From contig CAJTHM010000010.1 of NCBI GenBank assembly GCA_910576125.1, positions 124,001-188,000 on the forward strand: a stretch of DNA of 64,000 nt, in the 5' to 3' direction. The position numbers and the translations under genes were made by a program. Origin of the DNA: Lachnospiraceae bacterium. Its GTDB lineage: Bacteria > Bacillota > Clostridia > Lachnospirales > Lachnospiraceae. The notes beneath the pieces were generated by a model that was not told the DNA's origin, ran no database searches, and worked only from the letters and a program-made list of their open reading frames with translations. This document shows positions 46,534-55,578 of the stretch, piece by piece. Positions within the stretch are counted from its first letter, which is position 1; every line of letters starts with the position of its first letter.

Positions 46534-46827
46534 ATGAGGAAAAACATTGACCGAATTCAAAGAAATGAGGAGAGGAAAGAATCCCTGATCGACTCCCTGC
46601 GGCTCCCCAAGGACATCTGCATGGGCGCCATGAAAGTGACCATGACAGGAAACCGGGAGGCGTGGATAGAAAATTACAGGGGGCTTCTGGAGTATACGGA
46701 AAGGCAGATACTGCTCCAGGGCAGGACCTGCCAGGTCTGTTTCGAGGGGACGAGGCTTTCCATTGATTATTATACCAACGAGGATATGAAAATCAGCGGA
46801 TGCATCAGCTGCATCAGATATATTTAA
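46534..46827 (+). CDS. yqfC: YabP/YqfC family sporulation protein
   Basis: A 97-residue member of the YabP/YqfC family, a small mother-cell sporulation protein paired with YqfD. Diagnostic segments are SLRLPKDICMGAMKVTMTGN near residues 21-40, IENYRGLLEYTERQILLQGR near 45-64, and the end GTRLSIDYYTNEDMKISGCI. It lacks a good ribosome-binding site. It is first in yqfC-yqfD-phoH-ybeY, the same order as in Bacillus subtilis and most spore-forming Clostridia, so the organism or its recent ancestor sporulates. Confidence 0.93.
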   Translation: MRKNIDRIQRNEERKESLIDSLRLPKDICMGAMKVTMTGNREAWIENYRGLLEYTERQILLQGRTCQVCFEGTRLSIDYYTNEDMKISGCISCIRYI

Positions 46828-46906
46828 GGCTAAAGAGCATGAAGAGGACGTAAGCGCCGGAAATATGGACGCGCATGACAGAACCGGAATCAGAAAGGAA
46901 CAGGCC

Positions 46907-48130
46907 ATGATCAGATTTTTGAAATATATGAAAGGATATCTGCGCGTCCGAGTATGGGGATTCTCTCCGGAGCGGTTCATGAATCTCTGCAGCAATAAGG
47001 GCATACTGCTGTGGGACATCGTCAGGGAGGGGGATGTCTACTATATGAACATCACCCTGAAAGGGTTCTGGGAACTCCGCCCCATAGTAAAGAAGACAGG
47101 GACAAGGGTAGCCATACTGGAAAGATATGGGCTGCCCTTTTTTCTGCCAAAGCTTCTGAAACGCAAGATGTTCGTGGCAGGATTGTTTCTGACCATCGCT
47201 TTCTGGCTGGTATCCTCACTTTTTATCTGGGACATAAAATTGAATGGAAATTATCAGATTACCGAAGATGTGTTCCGGAGTTTTCTGAAACAGAATCAGG
47301 TAAGGATAGGCATGAGGCAGGATGAGCTGGACATAGAGGAGCTGGAAAAGCAGATACGCAGACAGTTTCCCCAGATTACATGGGCCTCCGCCCGGCTGGA
47401 GGGCACGAGGCTGCTGATAGACATCAAAGAGAACGACGCCCCCCTGACCACGGATAAGCCGGAAACCACGTCCGGGACGGATCTTGTGGCGGAATATGAC
47501 GGCAGGATCGTATCGATTATCGTCAGGAACGGCGTTCCCAAGGTGGGAATCGACGATATGGTGGAGAAAGGGGCCATATTGGTGGAGGGAAAAGTACCTG
47601 TCTATAATGAGGACACCACCCTGCGGGAGTACCAGTATGTGGACGCGGACGCGGATATCCTGCTGGAGCACGGGATGGATTTTACGGCCAGCCTCCCCTT
47701 GAACCATACCGAAAAGAAGTACACCGGCAGGGAGAAGAGCAGCCATTACATAAAGCTGGGGGACAGGTCATGGTCCCTGCCGCAGGATCGCCCTTTTCTG
47801 GTCTATGACAGCGTCATCAGGGAGAGCAGGCCGCTGATGCTGGAGAGGCTGTCCGTGCCCGCGTTCTGGGGGACGGTGACCTACCGGGAGTATCAAAATG
47901 TCGAATATAAATATACGGAAGAAGAGGCAAAAGCCCATCTTAATCAAAAATTAATGGATTTTCTTGCAGAATTAGAGGAAAAAGGGGTACAAATTATTGA
48001 AAAAGATGTTAGAATAGAGAGGAACGCCGATGTGTGGGTGCTGACAGGAGAATTTCTGGTGCAGGAGCCGGTGGGAAAGAGCACTGAGACGGAAAGAATT
48101 GAGGCTGGAGAAACGGAAGGAAATGGATGA
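46907..48130 (+). CDS. yqfD: Sporulation protein YqfD
   Basis: A 407-residue membrane protein required at the forespore engulfment/SpoIIIA stage in relatives (YqfD/SpoIV-A-associated class). The N-terminal part (FLKYMKGYLRVRVWGFSPER, then LCSNKGILLWDI) is followed by one membrane segment at 88-108 and a large external domain with QVRIGMRQDELDIEELEKQI and PQITWASARLEGTRLLIDI. The start is ATG 46907 with AAAGGA 8 bases upstream; ATG 46865 in frame is weaker. The stop overlaps the phoH start by eight bases. Confidence 0.93.
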   Translation: MIRFLKYMKGYLRVRVWGFSPERFMNLCSNKGILLWDIVREGDVYYMNITLKGFWELRPIVKKTGTRVAILERYGLPFFLPKLLKRKMFVAGLFLTIAFWLVSSLFIWDIKLNGNYQITEDVFRSFLKQNQVRIGMRQDELDIEELEKQIRRQFPQITWASARLEGTRLLIDIKENDAPLTTDKPETTSGTDLVAEYDGRIVSIIVRNGVPKVGIDDMVEKGAILVEGKVPVYNEDTTLREYQYVDADADILLEHGMDFTASLPLNHTEKKYTGREKSSHYIKLGDRSWSLPQDRPFLVYDSVIRESRPLMLERLSVPAFWGTVTYREYQNVEYKYTEEEAKAHLNQKLMDFLAELEEKGVQIIEKDVRIERNADVWVLTGEFLVQEPVGKSTETERIEAGETEGNG

Positions 48131-49151
48131 ATTTTCGGTAAAAATGGATATGCCTACAGAGCATATGCAGAAAATATTCGGTATGCACGACGCGTACCTG
48201 AAAAAAGTGGAGCGGGACTTTGGCGTGGCCATCGTGGACCGCAACGGGCAGCTGACGATTACCGGGAAAGAAGAGATGGTAAAGCGGGCGGAGGGAGTCC
48301 TGCGGCAGCTTTCCATTATTTCCGGCAGGGGAAACGAAATAGAGGAGCAGAACGTGGATTACGCAATCGCATTAGGAATGGAAAAGAAAGAAGAGGCGCT
48401 GACGCAGATAGACGAGGACTGCATCTGTCACACGGTAAACGGCAAACCGATCAAGCCCAAGACCCTGGGGCAGAAAGCATATGTGGATGCCATCCGGAAC
48501 AACATGCTGGTATTCGGCATAGGCCCTGCCGGCACGGGCAAGACTTATCTGGCCATGGCTATGGCCATCACGGCCTTTAAGAACGACGAGGTGGGCAGAA
48601 TCATCCTGACCAGACCGGCCATCGAGGCGGGAGAGAAGCTGGGATTTCTGCCGGGAGATCTGCAGAGCAAGGTGGATCCGTACCTGCGGCCATTGTATGA
48701 CGCGCTGTATCAGATCATGGGAGGGGAGAGCTTTGCCAAAAACATGGAGAAAGGCCTGATAGAGGTGGCGCCGCTGGCCTACATGAGAGGGCGGACGCTG
48801 GACAATGCCTATATCATCCTGGACGAAGCCCAGAACACCACCCCGGCCCAGATGAAGATGTTCCTGACCCGTATCGGGTTCGGCTCCAAGGTGGTGGTCA
48901 CGGGAGACGACTCCCAGAAAGATTTGCCCGCGGATGCCAAATCGGGGCTTGACATTGCCCAGAAAGTGCTGCGGGGGATTGACGATATCGCTTTCTGCAC
49001 CCTCACAAGCAAGGATGTGGTGCGCCATCCTCTGGTGCAGAAAATAGTTAAGGCATACGAGGATTTCGAGGGCAAAGAGGCAGCCAGGAACCGCAGGGAC
49101 AAAGAGCGTAGTGTGAAAAGATATTCTAAGCGGCCAAAGGGCGCCCGCTAA
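48123..49151 (+). CDS. phoH: PhoH-like ATPase
   Basis: Cytosolic P-loop ATPase of the PhoH/YlaK-type group, linked to RNA metabolism with YbeY. The N-terminal KH-like portion (about 1-100, IVDRNGQLTITGKEEMVKRA) precedes the ATPase core with Walker A FGIGPAGTGKTYLAMAMAI near 130, ILTRPAIEAGEKLGFLPGD, Walker B YIILDEAQNTTPAQMKMFL, and TGDDSQKDLP. The 342-residue length is standard. ATG 48123 with GGAAGG is inside the end of yqfD. The 3' end carries a long inverted repeat crossing the stop codon. Confidence 0.95.
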   Translation: MDEFSVKMDMPTEHMQKIFGMHDAYLKKVERDFGVAIVDRNGQLTITGKEEMVKRAEGVLRQLSIISGRGNEIEEQNVDYAIALGMEKKEEALTQIDEDCICHTVNGKPIKPKTLGQKAYVDAIRNNMLVFGIGPAGTGKTYLAMAMAITAFKNDEVGRIILTRPAIEAGEKLGFLPGDLQSKVDPYLRPLYDALYQIMGGESFAKNMEKGLIEVAPLAYMRGRTLDNAYIILDEAQNTTPAQMKMFLTRIGFGSKVVVTGDDSQKDLPADAKSGLDIAQKVLRGIDDIAFCTLTSKDVVRHPLVQKIVKAYEDFEGKEAARNRRDKERSVKRYSKRPKGAR

Positions 49152-49170
49152 GAATATCTAAGTTTCACAC
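49111..49170 (+). repeat. Long inverted repeat across the phoH stop codon
   Basis: GTGTGAAA|AGATATTCT|AGCGG (arm 49111-49133, one extra A) pairs with CCGCT|AGAATATCT|TTTCACAC (arm 49145-49170, with an AAG bulge), about 22 base pairs in all with a short GC-rich loop. It contains the TAA of phoH at 49149-49151. No U-run follows. Confidence 0.85.
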
Positions 49171-49171
49171 A

Positions 49172-49200
49172 GAAGAATGCCCAAAGTGCAGGCATTCTTC
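49172..49200 (+). repeat. Intercistronic hairpin phoH-ybeY
   Basis: GAAGAATGCC pairs perfectly with GGCATTCTTC around a 9-base loop, 2 bases after the larger inverted repeat and 43 bases before ybeY. It may reduce read-through or protect mRNA ends between the two genes. Confidence 0.6.
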
Positions 49201-49242
49201 CAGACTTGCACCTGTGGAACAGGCGCGGAAGGAAGCATTAGC

Positions 49243-49743
49243 ATGAACTTGTACATGGAAAATGAGACGGAGCGTGGATTTCCGTTTTCCGCGGAAGAGA
49301 CCGCCAGAGAGGTGTGCGTGGCAGTCCTGGAGGAAGAGGGTTGTCCCTATGAGGCTCAGGTGAATATCGTGCTGACGGACAATGAGGGAATCCGTGAGCT
49401 GAATCGGGAATGCAGGAAGATAGACAGGGAGACGGATGTGCTCTCTTTTCCGAATGTGGATTTTGAAGAAGAGGGCGTCTTCGATATCGACGAGAACAGC
49501 GAGGCGGACTATTTCGACCCGGAGAGCGGGGAGCTTGTGCTGGGGGACATCATGATATCCGTGGACAGGGTATATGCCCAGGCGGAGGAGTATGGGCACA
49601 GCGTCAGGCGGGAATTCGCCTTTCTGGTGGCCCACAGCATGCTTCATCTGTGCGGATACGATCATATGGAAGAGGATGAGCGGGCGCGGATGGAGCGCAG
49701 GCAGGACGAGATATTGACGAGGCTTGGCATTACAAGAGATTGA
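49243..49743 (+). CDS. ybeY: Endoribonuclease YbeY, rRNA maturation factor
   Basis: Zinc-dependent endoribonuclease for 16S rRNA 3'-end maturation and ribosome quality control. The metal motif is HSMLHLCGYDHMEEDE near residue 132 (H-x3-H-x5-H), preceded by REFAFLVA. The central part has ELNRECRKIDRETDVLSFPN and LGDIMISVDRVYAQAEEYGH. The start is ATG 49243 with GAAGGAAG upstream; the open frame from 49177 crosses the intercistronic hairpin. It is the usual partner of phoH. 166 residues is typical. Confidence 0.95.
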   Translation: MNLYMENETERGFPFSAEETAREVCVAVLEEEGCPYEAQVNIVLTDNEGIRELNRECRKIDRETDVLSFPNVDFEEEGVFDIDENSEADYFDPESGELVLGDIMISVDRVYAQAEEYGHSVRREFAFLVAHSMLHLCGYDHMEEDERARMERRQDEILTRLGITRD

Positions 49744-49757
49744 CCGAGGGACAGCGG

Positions 49758-51356
49758 ATGAATCAGACAGAGGTAAAGAGACGGCAGGCGGAAAGACTAT
49801 CCGACATCTTGATGTTTATTACGATATATGTCATGGGACGCCTGACAGGGGACAAAGGAATCGCTTACACAGCGGTGGCTGCGACAGTCTGCGCGCTGCT
49901 GTGGATCGCGGTCAGCGGGAGCCTGTCGGATGCCCTGGGCAGGCTTCTGCGGAGCAGAAAAAATAAAGGACAGTACAGGAATATCGCCAGGATGAGGGGC
50001 AGCGCCATGGTGTTCCAGATGGCGCTGGGGCTGGCCGGCAGCCTGTGCCTGGCAGCGCTGTCGGGAGTCGTTTCGGAGAAAGTCTTCCGGATTCCCTATA
50101 GCTGGCTGATATTGCTGGCGCTTTCCCCCATAGTGCTGCTTCGGACCATTTCCGCGGTGCTGACAGGGTATTTTCAGGGGGAGGGCTCGGAGCTTCCCAA
50201 GGCCATTGCAGGAATCCTGAGGCAGGTATTCCTGTTGGGATTCGTGATTCTTTTTTCCCATTTGGTGGGGGGATACGGAGAAAAGGTGAGCAGCCTGCTG
50301 CGGCAGGAGAATTACAGCGCCATGTACGGCGGCCTGGGGATTGCCCTGGCGGTCAATTCTGCGGAACTGTTCGTCCTCCTTTTCCTGGGGCTGATATATA
50401 AGGTGAGCCGCCGCTCTGAGAGGAAAGGGAAACAGGAGGCTATGTATGCCACGGATTCGCGGTGGGAGTGCGTCATGCACCTGTACAGCGTCAGATGGCC
50501 CCAGTTCCTGACAGCGGTGTGCGCGTTTCTGCCCTTTGTGCTGGGGCTGTTCTTCAGCTGCCTTGCCTCGGAGGATATAGAGCGGACAGCTGCGGAATAC
50601 GGGCTGTATGCGGGGAAGTATCTGGTGGTGTGCGGGGTTGTATCATCGGTGATTACAATTGCGGCGCTGCCTGTCATCGGGAAGATATTCCAGTGCTTCA
50701 AGCGGGATGAGAACCGTTTTGCCAGGACAGTCTTCCAGAGCGGGGTCCACATAGGCCTGGTTCACGGCATCTTCCTCTCGGTATTCGTGGCGGTGATGGG
50801 AGAGCAGCTTGCGGATCTTCTGTGTCCGGCAAATGCGCAGACCGTGACCAGAATGCTGCAGTTCGGTTCGGCCCTGATTGGCTTCGGAGCACTTTCCGGG
50901 TATTTCAGCAGGCTGCTGCATTCCCTTGGGAAAAAATATCCTGTGCTGATAGCGGCGGGCGGAGCGGATATCCTTTTCGTGATAGTCGTCATGCCCGGCA
51001 TCAGTAAAAGCGATGTGATGTCGCTGGTGTACGGCGGCGTGGCTGCTGTTGTCATGTTCTGTGTCCTGTCAGGCGTGTTCGCCTACAGACAGCTGCGGGT
51101 GAAGCCTGACTGGCTGGGCACTTTTGCGGTACCCATGGGAGTCGGAGGCGGTGCGGGGCTGATATGCCTGCTGATAAGAAAGCTGCTCTCCGCGCATCTG
51201 GGCAGTCTGATGACGCTGCTGGTGGCGTTTGCGCTGGCCGGGGCAGTGTACTGGATTGCGTTGCTTCTGCTGCGGAATTTCAAAGAACAGGAGCTGGAAG
51301 CGATTCCGGGCGGGCGGCTGATTGGCATGCTGGGACAGCTGCTGCGGGTTTTTTAG
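49758..51356 (+). CDS. MOP-superfamily flippase-like membrane protein
   Basis: Polytopic membrane protein of 532 residues with 12-14 hydrophobic segments, in the multidrug/oligosaccharidyl-lipid/polysaccharide (MATE, SpoVB, MurJ) superfamily. Recognisable segments are IYVMGRLTGDKGIAYTAVA at the N-terminus, GYFQGEGSELPKAI near 145, and SGYFSRLLHSLGKKYP near 385, as in SpoVB-like proteins that move lipid-linked precursors. GAGGG lies 7 bases before ATG 49758; a TTG at 49740 overlapping the ybeY stop is an alternative. A cell-wall or spore envelope role fits its neighbours, but the substrate is not known. Confidence 0.75.
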   Translation: MNQTEVKRRQAERLSDILMFITIYVMGRLTGDKGIAYTAVAATVCALLWIAVSGSLSDALGRLLRSRKNKGQYRNIARMRGSAMVFQMALGLAGSLCLAALSGVVSEKVFRIPYSWLILLALSPIVLLRTISAVLTGYFQGEGSELPKAIAGILRQVFLLGFVILFSHLVGGYGEKVSSLLRQENYSAMYGGLGIALAVNSAELFVLLFLGLIYKVSRRSERKGKQEAMYATDSRWECVMHLYSVRWPQFLTAVCAFLPFVLGLFFSCLASEDIERTAAEYGLYAGKYLVVCGVVSSVITIAALPVIGKIFQCFKRDENRFARTVFQSGVHIGLVHGIFLSVFVAVMGEQLADLLCPANAQTVTRMLQFGSALIGFGALSGYFSRLLHSLGKKYPVLIAAGGADILFVIVVMPGISKSDVMSLVYGGVAAVVMFCVLSGVFAYRQLRVKPDWLGTFAVPMGVGGGAGLICLLIRKLLSAHLGSLMTLLVAFALAGAVYWIALLLLRNFKEQELEAIPGGRLIGMLGQLLRVF

Positions 51357-51475
51357 CGAAAAGTAATGTTATAATGTGAATAAACGGATGAAAAACAGCT
51401 GATACTGATTACAAATGGAAAAGAAGCATTCCATGGAAAAGGTGTCCATGGAAGATGGTTTCCAGGGAGAATGCT

Positions 51476-52210
51476 ATGAAGTATGTAAAAAGTATCAGCT
51501 TATTCATTGTATATCCCCTGCTGGTGCTGGGGCTTGGTTTTTATGCGGGCGTGAAATCCTCCCATTACTTTTATCCGGGAGAGGAGACGGAAGAGGACGC
51601 CCGGATTCTTTCGGAGGTTTCTTCGGAAGAGGACGCGCAGAATGGACAGGCTCCCGGTACTGAGGGAGAGAGCGCCGGGGCACAGCCCGATCCGGGGCAG
51701 TCGGTGGTGATAAATGACCTGCCGGAATTGCCGGAGGAAGAGGCCGCGGAGGTCATGGTCTCTGCGGAGACCCTCTGCGTGGATACGAAATATGTGCTGG
51801 AGGAGACAGATGTGCTGTACCACACGGTGGTGGAGACCACATGGAGGCTGCCGGACAAGTATGTGGGCATGAACAGGGAGCAGTTCCTGCAGGCCATGGA
51901 GGTCTATGAGGCTTTTCCGCCCCTGTCCGAATTGGAGCGGGGATTCGTGGGTCTGGAGGTGCTCTCCTTTTCCAGGGAGCGGGTTGTGGTGCGGATGGAC
52001 TATAAATTCGTACAGCCCAGCAGCAGCTTCTATCTGGCAGTATACGACAATGAAGTAGTAGTCTATCTGGAGGATATGCAGACGGTGTATATCGAGACGG
52101 ACATCACCCTGGATTCCCTGCCGGCGCATCTGCAGCAGAATATCATCGATATGATGTGGATCAGGGATGAGGAGGAGCTGTACAGTTTCCTGGAAAATTA
52201 TTCCAGCTGA
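51476..52210 (+). CDS. Membrane-anchored BofC-like protein
   Basis: A 244-residue protein with an N-terminal membrane anchor (SISLFIVYPLLVLGLGFYAG, residues 5-24), an acidic Glu/Gly/Pro linker (about 35-85) and a C-terminal domain resembling BofC, the forespore regulator of SpoIVB signalling in Bacillus. Matching features are VVETTWRLPDKYVGMNREQF, VLSFSRERVVVRMDY, DNEVVVYLEDMQTVYIETDI and the terminal EEELYSFLENYSS. Clostridia have many such proteins of unproven role. AGGGAG lies 7 bases before ATG 51476. The sequence just upstream resembles the MEEGHS tandem repeats of the helicase gene. Confidence 0.7.
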   Translation: MKYVKSISLFIVYPLLVLGLGFYAGVKSSHYFYPGEETEEDARILSEVSSEEDAQNGQAPGTEGESAGAQPDPGQSVVINDLPELPEEEAAEVMVSAETLCVDTKYVLEETDVLYHTVVETTWRLPDKYVGMNREQFLQAMEVYEAFPPLSELERGFVGLEVLSFSRERVVVRMDYKFVQPSSSFYLAVYDNEVVVYLEDMQTVYIETDITLDSLPAHLQQNIIDMMWIRDEEELYSFLENYSS

Positions 52211-52293
52211 TCCGGTGGGAAGAATATGGCCCGTGCCGATTGCGCGGGCATGGCGGGAAGCGTGGAAGACAGAGGATATAGGGAGATTGGTTT

Positions 52294-53574
52294 ATGGGAA
52301 ATACGGTGGGCATCGTAGGCGGCGGAGCCGCCGGGATGATGGCGGCAATTACGGCGGCGAGGAATGGAGAAAGGGTCACGCTGCTGGAGAGGAACGACAG
52401 ACTGGGAAAAAAGATACTTTCTACCGGTAACGGGAAGTGCAATCTGGGAAATGAGAGGCTGGAGGCAGAGGCGTATTATACGGGACGGCCGGATATGCTG
52501 GAGGATTTCCTCGGGCGGTTCGGCACGGAGGATACAATCTCCTTTTTCCAGAGCATTGGATTGCTGATAAAGAGCAGGAACGGCTATCTGTATCCGGCCA
52601 GTGAGCAGGCGGCGGCTGTGCTGGATGTGCTGCGCTATGAGGTAAAGGCCGCGGGGGTGGATGTGGTGACGGACTTTAAGGCGGAGTCCGTTGAGAGGGG
52701 CAGGCGGTCGAAACTTCTTCAAGTATATGGGAAAGAGGGCGTATATTCCTTTGACCGTGTCATTTTGGCCTGCGGGGGAAAAGCGGCGCCGAAGACAGGC
52801 TCTGACGGCAGCGGATACCGGCTCGCAGAACAGCTGGGACACAGCATGGTTCCCGTAGTTCCGGCGCTGGTGCAGCTCAGATGCAGAGAGGAATATCTGA
52901 AATCTGTATCAGGTGTCAGGGCGGACGCACAGATAAGCGTCTGGTTTCAGGGAAAGCGCGCGGCACAGGAGCGGGGAGAGCTGCAGCTGACAGAATACGG
53001 GATTTCCGGGATTCCGGTATTTCAGCTGAGCCGCAGGGTGAATTACATATTGGCAGGAGCCAAAAAGCATGCGGAAGTGGAAGTGAATATTGATTTCCTG
53101 CCGGATTATACAGAAGAGGATTTCCGCATGCAGTGCACGGGCAGGAGGCTCCTGCAGGGACACCGCACGGTGGAGGAGTTTTTTACAGGGATGCTGCACA
53201 AGAAGCTGATGCTGCTTTTCATAAAGCTGGCCGGACTGAAGTCTGCAGAGGCCGTAAGCGGGGCGGACGAGAGGAAACTGGCAAGGGTTTACGAACTGTG
53301 CAGATGCTGGAAGCTTCATGTAATCGGGAGCAATTCCTATGACAATGCCCAGGTCTGCGCAGGCGGAGTGCCTCTTGACGAGGTGACGGAGTCGCTGGAG
53401 TCCAGGCTTGTGCCGGGAGTCTATTTCGCGGGTGAGATTCTGGATGTGGACGGCAGATGCGGGGGATACAATCTGCAGTGGGCGTGGTGCAGCGGGTTCA
53501 TAGCGGGAAAGCATCACGGAGGGTCCGGCGTCATGCAGTCACGGGCTCCCCGGGGAAAGGGACAGGTGGTTTGA
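52294..53574 (+). CDS. HI0933/BaiN-family FAD-dependent oxidoreductase
   Basis: Flavoprotein of 426 residues. The N-terminal dinucleotide fold GIVGGGAAGMMAAITAARNG binds FAD; the diagnostic NDRLGKKILSTGNGKCNLGN follows at about 37-56, with ILACGGKAAPKTGSDGSGY near 150 and VYFAGEILDVDGRCGGYNLQ at the C-terminus. The family includes BaiN, reported to act in bile-acid 7-dehydroxylation reductive steps, and YhiN; substrates are mostly unknown. The stop overlaps the start of the next flavoprotein gene (TGATG), so two FAD enzymes are co-translated. Confidence 0.9.
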   Translation: MGNTVGIVGGGAAGMMAAITAARNGERVTLLERNDRLGKKILSTGNGKCNLGNERLEAEAYYTGRPDMLEDFLGRFGTEDTISFFQSIGLLIKSRNGYLYPASEQAAAVLDVLRYEVKAAGVDVVTDFKAESVERGRRSKLLQVYGKEGVYSFDRVILACGGKAAPKTGSDGSGYRLAEQLGHSMVPVVPALVQLRCREEYLKSVSGVRADAQISVWFQGKRAAQERGELQLTEYGISGIPVFQLSRRVNYILAGAKKHAEVEVNIDFLPDYTEEDFRMQCTGRRLLQGHRTVEEFFTGMLHKKLMLLFIKLAGLKSAEAVSGADERKLARVYELCRCWKLHVIGSNSYDNAQVCAGGVPLDEVTESLESRLVPGVYFAGEILDVDGRCGGYNLQWAWCSGFIAGKHHGGSGVMQSRAPRGKGQVV

Positions 53575-55382
53575 TGATCCGGGTCAATCAGGTGAAATTG
53601 AGGACTGGACATTCACAGGAGGATTTAAGGAGACAGGCGGCTTCAATGCTTCGGATTCCCGAACAGAATATAACGGAATTAAGGATTGCACGGCAGTCTA
53701 TTGACGCAAGGAAAAAGCCGGAGATTTTCTACAGCTATTCTCTGGATGTGGCAGTCAGGGATGAGGAGCACATTTTACATAGATTCCGCGGAAAGGAAAA
53801 TCTGGTATGCCGGTCTGAGAGAACGGAAGGAGGGCATTCCGCGGAATATCATTTTCCGGCATCGGGAAAGAGGGAGAGGACAGGGCCTGTCATCATTGTG
53901 GGAACAGGGCCTGCGGGCCTGTTCTGCGGCTATTTCCTTGCCATGCACGGCTACCGGCCGATACTGCTGGAGCGGGGCAGATGCGTGGAGGAGCGCCAGA
54001 AAGACGTGGAGCGTTTCTGGGAGACCGGGAAACTGGATACGGTTTCCAATGTGCAATTCGGCGAGGGCGGCGCGGGGACTTTCTCTGACGGAAAGCTGAA
54101 TACGCTGGTGAAAGACAGGGACGGCAGGAACAGGGCGGTGCTGGAGACTTTTGTGAGGTTTGGCGCAAAGGAGAGCATCTGCTACGATGCCAAGCCCCAT
54201 ATAGGCACGGACGTGCTCTGCACCGTGGTAAAACGGATGAGGGAGGAAATCATCCGGCTGGGCGGTAAAGTGTATTTTGAGAGCCGGGTGACGGATATCT
54301 GCGTGGAGGCCGGGCGCGTGGCCGGAGTGACGGCGGCCGGGCCGGGTGGCAGCAGGCAGCTGAAATGCGGGCAGCTGGTGCTGGCAATCGGCCACAGCGC
54401 TAGAGATACTTTCTCCATGCTGGAGAGAAGGAGGGTGCCCATGGAGGCCAAGGCCTTTGCGGTAGGTCTGCGGGTGGAGCATCCTCAGGGGATGATAAAC
54501 AAGAGCCAGTACGGCTTGGAGGAACCGGGAGATTTGGGGGCCGCGCCCTATAAGGTGACAGCCAGGGCCGGGAATGGCAGAGGCGTCTATTCTTTCTGCA
54601 TGTGCCCCGGCGGATATGTGGTGAACGCGTCCTCCGAGGAGGGACGCACGGCAGTGAACGGCATGAGCTACAGCGGCCGGAACGGCAAAAATGCCAACAG
54701 CGCCATCATTGTGACTGTGACGCCGGAGGATTTCGGCTCAGAACATCCGCTGGCGGGAATCGAATTTCAGAGACGGCTGGAGGAAAAGGCCTATGCCCTG
54801 GGCGGAGGAAAGATTCCGGTGCAGCGATATGGTGATTTCAAGCGGTGCGTGGAGCAGGAGAGGTGCGGTATCGGGCAGGACTTGAGCATCGGACAAGCTG
54901 TGGCACATTGCGGCGACGCGGCATCTCGGAAGAAAGAAGTTATAAACGATGAAATTCTAAGCGGTGGAAAGCATCGGATGAATGCAGTAGAGGATGCAGG
55001 TTCGGTGGAAAACATGGATTGTATAGAAAGTATAGATAATGGGGTAAGTGCAAATGACGGCTTCGGGCCTCAGTGCAAGGGAATGTATACATGGGCAGAT
55101 GTGAGCCGTATCCTCCCCGGAGCCTGTAACGAAGCCATAGTGGAGGGAATGGAGGCTTTCGGAAGGCAGATTGCGGGATTCAACAGGCCGGACGCGTGCC
55201 TGTCGGGAGTTGAGAGCCGGACGTCATCCCCTGTGAGAATCAGCCGGGATGAAAGCCTGCAGTCGCAGATACGGGGATTATATCCCTGTGGAGAGGGCGC
55301 GGGCTATGCGGGAGGAATCGTCTCGGCGGCCATGGACGGAATCCGGGTGGCAGAGGCTATTGCAAAGGAGTATGCGCCGTGA
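53574..55382 (+). CDS. FAD-dependent protein, COG2509 type
   Basis: A 602-residue oxidoreductase-fold protein. The N-terminal part (INQVKL-like, MIRVNQVKLRTGHSQEDLRR) is the family-specific alpha/beta domain. FAD binding follows at PVIIVGTGPAGLFCGYFLAM near residue 105. NVQFGEGGAGTFSDGKLNTL near 160, FCMCPGGYVVNASSEEG near 340 and SPVRISRDESLQSQIRGLYP with GEGAGYAGGIVSAAMDGIR near the end are all hallmarks. An atypical insert of about 60 residues (near 440-500) interrupts the conserved region. The ATG overlaps the upstream stop. The enzymatic function is unknown for the whole family. Confidence 0.88.
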   Translation: MIRVNQVKLRTGHSQEDLRRQAASMLRIPEQNITELRIARQSIDARKKPEIFYSYSLDVAVRDEEHILHRFRGKENLVCRSERTEGGHSAEYHFPASGKRERTGPVIIVGTGPAGLFCGYFLAMHGYRPILLERGRCVEERQKDVERFWETGKLDTVSNVQFGEGGAGTFSDGKLNTLVKDRDGRNRAVLETFVRFGAKESICYDAKPHIGTDVLCTVVKRMREEIIRLGGKVYFESRVTDICVEAGRVAGVTAAGPGGSRQLKCGQLVLAIGHSARDTFSMLERRRVPMEAKAFAVGLRVEHPQGMINKSQYGLEEPGDLGAAPYKVTARAGNGRGVYSFCMCPGGYVVNASSEEGRTAVNGMSYSGRNGKNANSAIIVTVTPEDFGSEHPLAGIEFQRRLEEKAYALGGGKIPVQRYGDFKRCVEQERCGIGQDLSIGQAVAHCGDAASRKKEVINDEILSGGKHRMNAVEDAGSVENMDCIESIDNGVSANDGFGPQCKGMYTWADVSRILPGACNEAIVEGMEAFGRQIAGFNRPDACLSGVESRTSSPVRISRDESLQSQIRGLYPCGEGAGYAGGIVSAAMDGIRVAEAIAKEYAP

Positions 55383-55391
55383 TGGGAGATA

Positions 55392-55497
55392 TTTATACTG
55401 CATGACGCTGAATACTGCCTAATGCAATTATGCAATCGAACCAGTCAGCGTTATGCAGTCTGGTTTCATGGCAAGTGAAATTGTTAAGCAGTATAAA
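55392..55497 (+). promoter_or_regulatory. Nested inverted repeats upstream of the DUF896 gene
   Basis: TTTATACTGC (55392-55401) pairs with GCAGTATAAA (55488-55497), enclosing CTGCATGACGCTG (55398-55410) with CAGCGTTATGCAG (55446-55458, one mismatch). The two pairings share bases, so alternative folds are possible. The right end contains TGTTAAGCAGTATAA, repeated exactly at 60459-60473 before the hydrogenase gene. Confidence 0.5.
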
Positions 55498-55578
55498 TTC
55501 TATGGAGCCGGACGTGCCGCTCTGCTTTTTAAGGCAATTGATTTCGGCAACAAATAAAAAGAAATGGAGATTGATACC

